11,150 bases of DNA from Sporomusaceae bacterium (GTDB taxonomy: Bacteria > Bacillota > Negativicutes > DSM-13327), in the NCBI GenBank assembly GCA_027492445.1, contig JAPUES010000161.1, forward strand, positions 1 through 11,150, in the 5' to 3' direction. This document shows, piece after piece, positions 7,074-11,150 of the stretch; the stretch's first letter is position 1, and each line of letters opens with the position of its first letter. Position numbers and translations under genes: made by a program. The notes beneath the pieces were generated by a model. The model was not told the DNA's origin, made no database searches, and worked only from the letters and a program-made list of their open reading frames with translations.

Positions 7074-7622
7074 CTAATTTGCAGCGCTTTTTGTCTGCAT
7101 GGCGTCCATTATTTCCGTGCAAGTCATCATCATCCGTGTTTTATGTATATACCAAGGTGTCCTTGCAACAATCTGGTATACAATATCGATGGCCATGTCC
7201 ACCGTTAATTCGCACATTTCATCAAGGGCTGCTTGAATGCTACCTTTTTTAGCCGTAAAGATAACCGTAATCGCAACAGCACCGCCCGTTCCATAAGGAA
7301 TAATCACAGCTTCAAAATAATTATCTGTCCGGGGGGCTGTCATTAATTCCATTCTGGAAGTAACCTCTACACCATCAAACTGCTCATAGGGCAGCAAATG
7401 ACGTGGATAGGCATCCATTATCGTACCATCCTGTGTACCTTTATTCATAAAAGGTACTTTACATGAAAAAGTTGCCGTCGTTTCTGTTAATTCTTCTAGA
7501 ATAAAAGGTGTCCGATCTTTCACCATAAATTCAAATTCGGCATCTCCCTGACGGGCAATAAACAACCACACACCAATTGACACTAGAACACATAGGACTA
7601 CTATACTCATTAAAAATTCCAC
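7074..7622 (-). CDS. Unrecognised membrane-anchored protein
   Basis: I do not recognise this 182-residue protein. Residues 4-23 form one hydrophobic helix without a lipobox or an obvious signal-peptidase site, so it is probably an N-terminal anchor. The remainder is soluble and mixed, with a beta-rich first half (about 28-125, including TATFSCKVPFMNKG and FEAVIIPYGTGGAVAITVIF) and a likely helical C-terminal part rich in Met and acidic residues (129-177). Three cysteines (54, 137, 168) lie outside the helix. The start codon is GTG at 7622, chosen because GGAGG (7630-7634) lies 7 bases upstream; the in-frame ATG four codons later would be 19 bases away. It is followed after 11 bases by the CofE-family gene, its probable co-expressed partner. 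It occupies roughly the place of gerM in the B. subtilis cluster, but I see no GerM resemblance or lipoprotein cysteine. Confidence 0.8.
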   Translation of the reverse strand: MEFLMSIVVLCVLVSIGVWLFIARQGDAEFEFMVKDRTPFILEELTETTATFSCKVPFMNKGTQDGTIMDAYPRHLLPYEQFDGVEVTSRMELMTAPRTDNYFEAVIIPYGTGGAVAITVIFTAKKGSIQAALDEMCELTVDMAIDIVYQIVARTPWYIHKTRMMMTCTEIMDAMQTKSAAN

Positions 7623-7654
7623 ACCAAGGCCTCCATCTCTAAGAAAATTAATTT

Positions 7655-7675
7655 ACCCACTGCACTAGCGTGGGT
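7655..7675 (-). other. Short hairpin in the leader of the membrane-protein gene
   Basis: ACCCAC and GTGGGT (7655-7660, 7670-7675) form a 6-bp stem that can extend by two GC pairs past a single bulged base, leaving a 4-base loop. It lies 20 bases upstream of the ribosome site and within the 107-base gap after murI. On the minus strand it is followed by AAATTAATTTTC, not by an immediate U-run, so it is a poor terminator; it may be an mRNA 5' stability element or an attenuating hairpin. The gap is otherwise A/T-rich, with a TATAAT hexamer at 7695-7700 on the minus strand but no good -35 sequence. Confidence 0.4.
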
Positions 7676-7729
7676 CTAACAAAAATATACTTTATTATAT
7701 CAAATTTTTGCCAATAGAGCTACCAAACT

Positions 7730-8530
7730 TTATCCCTGCAAATTTACCAGTTCAAACTCTACCTGCTTGGTATCTAACATAAAACCCGCCATTTTTTTAG
7801 CTTGTTCTACATTAGCAGAAACGCATATCCGCACCTTGCCCTGTTTCTCTATTGAAAAATTATCGTTTTCCTGCAAAATCTGGTAGGCATCAACAGCCGT
7901 TTCCTTGGCCGGATTAATAAGTTTCACAGCATTTCCGACCATTTTTTCAATAATTGGGCTGACAAAAGGATAGTGAGTACAGCCTAGTATTACTACATCA
8001 ATACCTGCCGTCTTCAATGGCAACAGATATTCTGCAACTGCACTTTCTATATCTGGTCCTACAATTTGCTCGGCTTCAATTAGGGGTACAAGTTTAGGAC
8101 AAATTTGAGGATATATAGTAGCATCCTTTTCTTTTTCAGCAAGGGCTCTAGCGTGTTTTTCACTTTGAATCGTTGCTTGGGTCGCAATGACGCCAATTTT
8201 TTTATTTTGACTACTGCATAGGGCCATATCCACCCCTGCATTGACACCCACTAAAGGGAAAGGATAATCCTGCCTCGCTCCCTCAAGGCCGAGTGCTGTC
8301 ATTGTATTGCAGGCAACCACTGCCATTTTCACCTGATGTTTCGCAAAAAACTGTAAAATTTCATACATAAATTCAATAATCTGTTCCTTAGGTCTTGGTC
8401 CATAGGGTATACGAGCCGTATCACCAAAATAAATAAAATCTTCCCCTGGCATTAAGTCAATCAGTTCCTTTACAACTGTCAACCCACCTATTCCTGAATC
8501 AAAAACACCAATCGGTGCATTATTACTCAA
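7730..8530 (-). CDS. murI: Glutamate racemase
   Basis: Interconverts L- and D-glutamate in the cytosol without a cofactor, supplying D-glutamate for peptidoglycan stem peptides. The 266-residue protein has FDSGIGGLTV near the N-terminus (Asp11, Ser12), IYFGDTARIPYG (33-43), the first catalytic cysteine in VVACNTMTA (Cys74) and the second in LGCTHYPF (Cys184, followed by His186). Full length and intact. The start codon is TTG at 8530: the GGGAGGTG ribosome site is 7 bases upstream and there is no in-frame ATG before Met27, which would remove the essential FDSGIGG segment. The upstream 59 bases are very A/T-rich and hold a small 5-bp stem (8546-8559) abutting the ribosome site. The thioesterase gene just upstream and rph/rdgB downstream match the ysmA-racE-rph neighbourhood of B. 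subtilis, where the gene is called racE. Confidence 0.97.
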   Translation of the reverse strand: MSNNAPIGVFDSGIGGLTVVKELIDLMPGEDFIYFGDTARIPYGPRPKEQIIEFMYEILQFFAKHQVKMAVVACNTMTALGLEGARQDYPFPLVGVNAGVDMALCSSQNKKIGVIATQATIQSEKHARALAEKEKDATIYPQICPKLVPLIEAEQIVGPDIESAVAEYLLPLKTAGIDVVILGCTHYPFVSPIIEKMVGNAVKLINPAKETAVDAYQILQENDNFSIEKQGKVRICVSANVEQAKKMAGFMLDTKQVEFELVNLQG

Positions 8531-8537
8531 TTCCCTG

Positions 8538-8545
8538 CACCTCCC
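8538..8545 (-). promoter_or_regulatory. Ribosome binding site deciding the TTG start of murI
   Basis: GGGAGGTG on the minus strand, 7 bases before TTG 8530-8528. The strong site compensates for the weak initiation codon. An out-of-frame ATG lies 7 bases inside the coding region and should not be taken as the start. Confidence 0.75.
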
Positions 8546-8589
8546 TAGAAAATATTCTATCTAAATATAATTTATTATATTCATTTCTA

Positions 8590-8997
8590 TTATTTACTTC
8601 GAGCACTACTTTGTAGCTTTTCATAATACTTTTTGGGCAAACGAATGATTTTACCCTGATTATCCGTAAAAACACTTTGTGTACTGCCGCTCGCTAAAAG
8701 AATTTTACCCTCCCGTCGAAAAACCTTATAAGTAAAAATCATTTTAACAGGTGTTAGTTCTTCAAGGAAGGTTTCGATTAAAATAATATCATCAAATTTA
8801 GCTGAGGCTTGATATTTGCAGTCCACATGAGTAATCGGAAAGACAATCCCATCGGCCATTAAATCAAGTAAATAAACGTCAGCCTGCCTTAAATATTCCA
8901 CCCGCCCCATTTCAAACCATCGAAAATAGTTTGCATGATGTACGACCCCCATCATATCCGTTTCCACAAAGCGAACCTTTTCCTCAACTGTAATCAT
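8590..8997 (-). CDS. Acyl-CoA thioesterase, YbgC/YsmA (4HBT hotdog) family
   Basis: A small hotdog-fold thioesterase hydrolysing acyl-CoA. The 135-residue protein shows VRFVETDMMGVVHHANYFRW (8-27) with the catalytic aspartate Asp14 and the GVVHHANY helix start, then FEMGRVEYLR, as in YbgC, 4-hydroxybenzoyl-CoA thioesterase and B. subtilis YsmA. The substrate chain length cannot be told. Start: a GTG at 9012 would add five residues (MRHTC) but has no ribosome site before it; the ATG at 8997 has GAGG 9 bases upstream, overlapping that GTG, and matches the family N-terminus better. In B. subtilis ysmA also lies shortly upstream of racE, supporting orthology. It is separated from murI by 59 bases without a terminator, so the two may share a transcript. 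Confidence 0.9.
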   Translation of the reverse strand: MITVEEKVRFVETDMMGVVHHANYFRWFEMGRVEYLRQADVYLLDLMADGIVFPITHVDCKYQASAKFDDIILIETFLEELTPVKMIFTYKVFRREGKILLASGSTQSVFTDNQGKIIRLPKKYYEKLQSSARSK

Positions 8998-9054
8998 GCA
9001 AGTATGCCTCACTTATCAAAGATTCTTAGGGAAAATCATACAAGTACAAAGGAA

Positions 9055-9088
9055 ACGCCCACTGACAGGTAACTCTGCCGTGGGGCGT
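9055..9088 (-). terminator. Bulged hairpin downstream of the HD-GYP gene, probable terminator
   Basis: On the minus strand the arms are ACGCCCCAC and GTGGGCGT (one bulged C), continuing inward as GGCAG/CTGTC with one G-U pair and a single bulged A, around an AGTTAC loop: about 13 pairs. It is followed by TTTCCTTTGT, a U-rich but interrupted tail. It lies in the 186-base gap between the HD-GYP stop and the thioesterase start and is the only structured element there. Termination of the HD-GYP transcript is the simplest reading; a structured leader for the thioesterase mRNA is the alternative. Confidence 0.55.
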
Positions 9089-9183
9089 AAAAATCATCTG
9101 CAACTATTAATACTTTATTTATTGTACTTTTCTTTACGCTTTTTGTCAAAAAAATGTTTCCTTAAAACTATTCCTTGTAATAT

Positions 9184-10563
9184 TTATAACTTATTTTTTC
9201 GTTTTCCCCACACTTTTAAGAATACTTCTACGATAGTAGGATCAAATTGAGTACCTGCGCAGGCCTTTAGCTCGCCAATCGCATCTTCCACCGGCATACC
9301 TCTACGATAAGGTCGGTCCGATACCATGGCTTGAAAACTATCTGCTATCGCAATAATCCTCGCTCCAAGGGGAATATCTAATCTTGACAAAGTTTCAGGA
9401 TATCCCGTCCCATCCCATCGAGCATGATGATGCAACACAATTTGCACAACATCATGAAGTGAAGGAATACCAATAATAATCCCTGCACCAATAGAAGGAT
9501 GTTGTTTTACTAACAACCATTCTTCTTCCGTAAATTTATCTTCTTTATGAAGAAGTTCATCTGAAATGCCAATTTTCCCAACGTCATGTAATACGGCGGC
9601 AATAGAAATTTTAAAGATTTCCTCTTCTGAAAGCTTAAGTTCAATGGAAATTTCTCGTGCTAATGACTCCACCTCCGATGAATGACCAGAAGTATATTTA
9701 TCCTTTGCCTCAAGAGCATTTACCAATGCTTCAATGGTCGACAGCAGCATACTTTCACGTTCGCTATATACAATTTCTGCTAAATGATTGATACGAGCAG
9801 ATAATTGAGCAATAGCATCTTCCCCACCAACATCGAGGGAAATGTCACAATTGCCACTGGCAATTTCATCAATGGCTTTATTTATCAACCTAAACCGTCT
9901 CGTAAAACGATTGGCAATTACAAAAATAATACATGCACAGATAATAATAATAATCAATGCTTGATAAATTACCATACGGGTAAAATCAGCAAACCTATCT
10001 ACCACAACCTGGGCATCAACATCAATACCTACAATGGCTACCACTTCATTATTAGAATTTCTTATGGGAGCATAACCGGACAATGTCGTACCCCATTGAT
10101 CTGTGGCAAAATCCTGATCGGCACTAGGAGTCACAAAACCACTGGCCATTGCTGGCAGGGTACTACCATCATAGCTATCACCAACATGAGCAGCACTTTC
10201 TGCATCAGTATCTACATCAACTATAAAGGTATACTGCCCTTCCTCTTGGGTCTTACGCATGGTATAAATATATTTAATTTCAGGAATTTTACTAGTAATA
10301 TTGCTAAGGCTTTCCTTTATAGCACTATATTCTATCGAAGTTTCCTGTTCTTGTGAAGTAATCTGTTCAATAACATCGCCCTTAATTTGCAAGGAAGCAA
10401 CAGCAGCAATATTCATAAGTTGTTGACTCAACGCCTTAATATGATCACTGCGCATATGATTGTACATACTATAAGAAATTGTCATAGTAATAAGCGCAGT
10501 AACACTAAAAAAAGCAAAAAACAATTTACTTCTTAAAGAAAAGAAAATTCTAGAGGAACGCAT
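9184..10563 (-). CDS. Membrane-bound HD-GYP protein with periplasmic sensor, probable cyclic-di-GMP phosphodiesterase
   Basis: Probable membrane receptor that degrades cyclic-di-GMP in response to an external signal. The 459 residues read as a basic N-terminus, membrane helix 1 (about 14-31), an extracytoplasmic sensor of about 165 residues (32-196) with a PDC/Cache look (IYTMRKTQEEGQYTFIVD, SGYAPIRNSNNEVVAIVGID), helix 2 (197-217), a HAMP-like linker (218-270) and the HD-GYP domain (about 274-457). Catalytic marks are GHSSEV (His294), LHDVGKIGI (His326, Asp327, Lys330), KQHPSIGAG (353-361), HHARWDGTGYP (379-389) and ADSFQAMVSDRPYR (407-420). Ala381 replaces the usual Glu of HHExxDGxGYP; all other landmarks are present, so activity is likely. 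GGAGG 7 bases before the ATG fixes the start. It stands alone between two hairpins, probably as its own transcript. Confidence 0.93.
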   Translation of the reverse strand: MRSSRIFFSLRSKLFFAFFSVTALITMTISYSMYNHMRSDHIKALSQQLMNIAAVASLQIKGDVIEQITSQEQETSIEYSAIKESLSNITSKIPEIKYIYTMRKTQEEGQYTFIVDVDTDAESAAHVGDSYDGSTLPAMASGFVTPSADQDFATDQWGTTLSGYAPIRNSNNEVVAIVGIDVDAQVVVDRFADFTRMVIYQALIIIIICACIIFVIANRFTRRFRLINKAIDEIASGNCDISLDVGGEDAIAQLSARINHLAEIVYSERESMLLSTIEALVNALEAKDKYTSGHSSEVESLAREISIELKLSEEEIFKISIAAVLHDVGKIGISDELLHKEDKFTEEEWLLVKQHPSIGAGIIIGIPSLHDVVQIVLHHHARWDGTGYPETLSRLDIPLGARIIAIADSFQAMVSDRPYRRGMPVEDAIGELKACAGTQFDPTIVEVFLKVWGKRKNKL

Positions 10564-10598
10564 AGGAAGGCCTCCGTTTACTACAAATTCATAAGTAC

Positions 10599-10626
10599 AC
10601 TATATAATTTCTACATCTTACAACAA
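10599..10626 (-). promoter_or_regulatory. Possible sigma-A-type promoter of the HD-GYP gene
   Basis: On the minus strand TTGTTG (10621-10626) and TATAGT (10599-10604) are 16 bases apart, about 36 bases before the HD-GYP start and just after the hairpin that ends the FapA-like gene. The -10 is a five-of-six match; the -35 matches only in TTG, so this is a weak prediction. Confidence 0.35.
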
Positions 10627-10654
10627 TCACCTGCTACTATCCCTAATCTCATGC

Positions 10655-10689
10655 AAAAGGGCTCCTCTAACATAGGGAGAAGGCTTTTT
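10655..10689 (-). terminator. Imperfect terminator-like hairpin after the FapA-like gene
   Basis: Directly after the FapA-like stop. On the minus strand CTTCTC pairs with GAGGAG (one U-G), with two mismatches and then AAAA/TTTT outside, ending in TTTTGC. The same repeat read on the plus strand ends in CTTTTT. Position and shape suggest termination, but mismatches and the short U-run lower confidence. Confidence 0.45.
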
Positions 10690-10690
10690 C

Positions 10691-11150
10691 CTACCGAAAA
10701 GAAGAAAATCGTATTTCCCCTTCCTGCGCATAAAAAGATATGTATTGTAATGCATCATGCATAGTTTTAGATAATAACCCTACTGATATGATTACACCTG
10801 GGAAAACAGTATTTGAAATACGAATTCTGCCAGGCTTTAATTCTTTAAGTAAATTTTCCAAATCCACTATCCGTTCTTTGGTGGCCTGGATTTCTTCGGA
10901 CAAAATCTCAAGTTCCCCTTGTACGCCATTATAGCGCGCTCTTTTATCTGGGGCTAATTGTACTAATCCCTGTTTGCACAAATAGGATTGTGTTTTCTCC
11001 AATTCCCCATAGGTAGTTTCCTGCACTTTACTTTTTTGCCGTAGAGCAATAAGTTCCTCCTTGATAAAAGGGTTACTAGCAACTTCTAAAGTAGTAGCAA
11101 CATGAGCCTGGTTGCCCGCGCTAGTAAGACGAATTTCTTCACCTGCCGAA
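10691..11150 (-). CDS. FapA/DUF342 family protein, C-terminal part
   Basis: The frame is open from 11149 to the TAG at 10691, giving 152 visible residues; the start is beyond the window. A GTG at 11026 could open a shorter frame, but the upstream codons continue the same family pattern (AGEEIRLTSAG, then EVASNPFIKEELIALRQK), so the gene is truncated by the window rather than starting there. The visible part shows the end of the DUF342 beta-repeat region, a helical coiled-coil stretch (about 31-107) with many Glu, Lys and Leu, then KPGRIRISNTVFPGVIISVG (108-127), the hallmark of the FapA C-terminal repeat, and a final EIRFSSFR strand. FapA proteins of Firmicutes and proteobacteria are associated with polar or flagellar functions; the exact role here is unknown. 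The next gene downstream is a c-di-GMP-type protein, which loosely fits a motility/signalling theme. Confidence 0.82.
   Translation of the reverse strand, partial: SAGEEIRLTSAGNQAHVATTLEVASNPFIKEELIALRQKSKVQETTYGELEKTQSYLCKQGLVQLAPDKRARYNGVQGELEILSEEIQATKERIVDLENLLKELKPGRIRISNTVFPGVIISVGLLSKTMHDALQYISFYAQEGEIRFSSFR

Noticed and set aside
6767..7252. 161-codon plus-strand frame across two genes
   Set aside because: Antisense to the CofE-like and membrane-protein genes, both of which have better ribosome sites and protein-like composition.
8531..8589. TATAAT hexamer at 8574-8579 as a murI promoter
   Set aside because: The gap is so A/T-rich that such hexamers are expected by chance, and no TTGACA-like sequence is placed 16-18 bases before it.
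9805..10356. 183-codon open frame on the plus strand
   Set aside because: Lies wholly antisense to the HD-GYP gene, has low-complexity Ile/Asn/Thr composition and no family resemblance; a shadow of the sensor and membrane-helix coding sequence.
7630..10575. GGAGGCCTT repeated before two genes (7630 and 10571 regions)
   Set aside because: It is simply the ribosome site followed by similar bases by chance; only two copies and no longer shared sequence.
1..11150. Mobile elements, CRISPR arrays, tRNA or rRNA genes
   Set aside because: I looked for transposase or integrase-like proteins, regularly spaced repeats, terminal inverted repeats and tRNA-like cloverleafs and found none.

Overview
The window is a densely packed bacterial region in which every supported gene lies on the minus strand, so transcription runs from high to low coordinates. 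Strong Shine-Dalgarno sequences, some GTG/TTG starts, the gene order thioesterase - racE/murI - ... - rph - rdgB - ysnB (known from Bacillus subtilis) and oxygen-sensitive iron-sulfur enzymes point to an anaerobic Firmicute. A Negativicutes (Sporomusa/Pelosinus-like) or Clostridia source is my best guess, an inference that no single sequence proves.

Layout in the direction of transcription. (1) 11150-10691: C-terminal end of a FapA/DUF342 protein, followed by an imperfect terminator-like hairpin. (2) 10563-9184: a membrane-bound HD-GYP protein, a probable cyclic-di-GMP phosphodiesterase with an extracytoplasmic sensor, followed by a bulged hairpin. (3) 8997-8590: a YbgC/YsmA-type acyl-CoA thioesterase, then 8530-7730: glutamate racemase starting with TTG. 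(4) 7622-7074: an unrecognised membrane-anchored protein, closely followed by 7062-6394: a protein of the F420-0:gamma-glutamyl ligase (CofE) family. A clean 11-bp-stem hairpin at 6343-6313 closes this unit. (5) 6242-1511: a tight four-gene cassette of a short HgdB-type 2-hydroxyacyl-CoA dehydratase-like iron-sulfur protein, its BcrA/HgdC-type ATP-dependent activase, a short HyuA-like (hydantoinase/oxoprolinase) ASKHA protein, and a histone-deacetylase-family amidohydrolase with an added C-terminal four-cysteine zinc-ribbon-like tail. (6) 1459-1: rph, rdgB and a YsnB/YfcE-like metallophosphoesterase that runs off the window, joined by ATGA overlaps.

The housekeeping genes (racE, rph, rdgB, ysnB) form a familiar Firmicutes cluster. 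What stands out is that six accessory genes lie between murI and rph. The four-gene cassette combines an ATP-driven low-potential electron-transfer pair, a second ASKHA ATPase and a deacetylase-fold hydrolase, without the usual partner subunit, CoA-transferase or HyuB. Its substrate cannot be read from the sequence. It is the best candidate here for an undescribed system.
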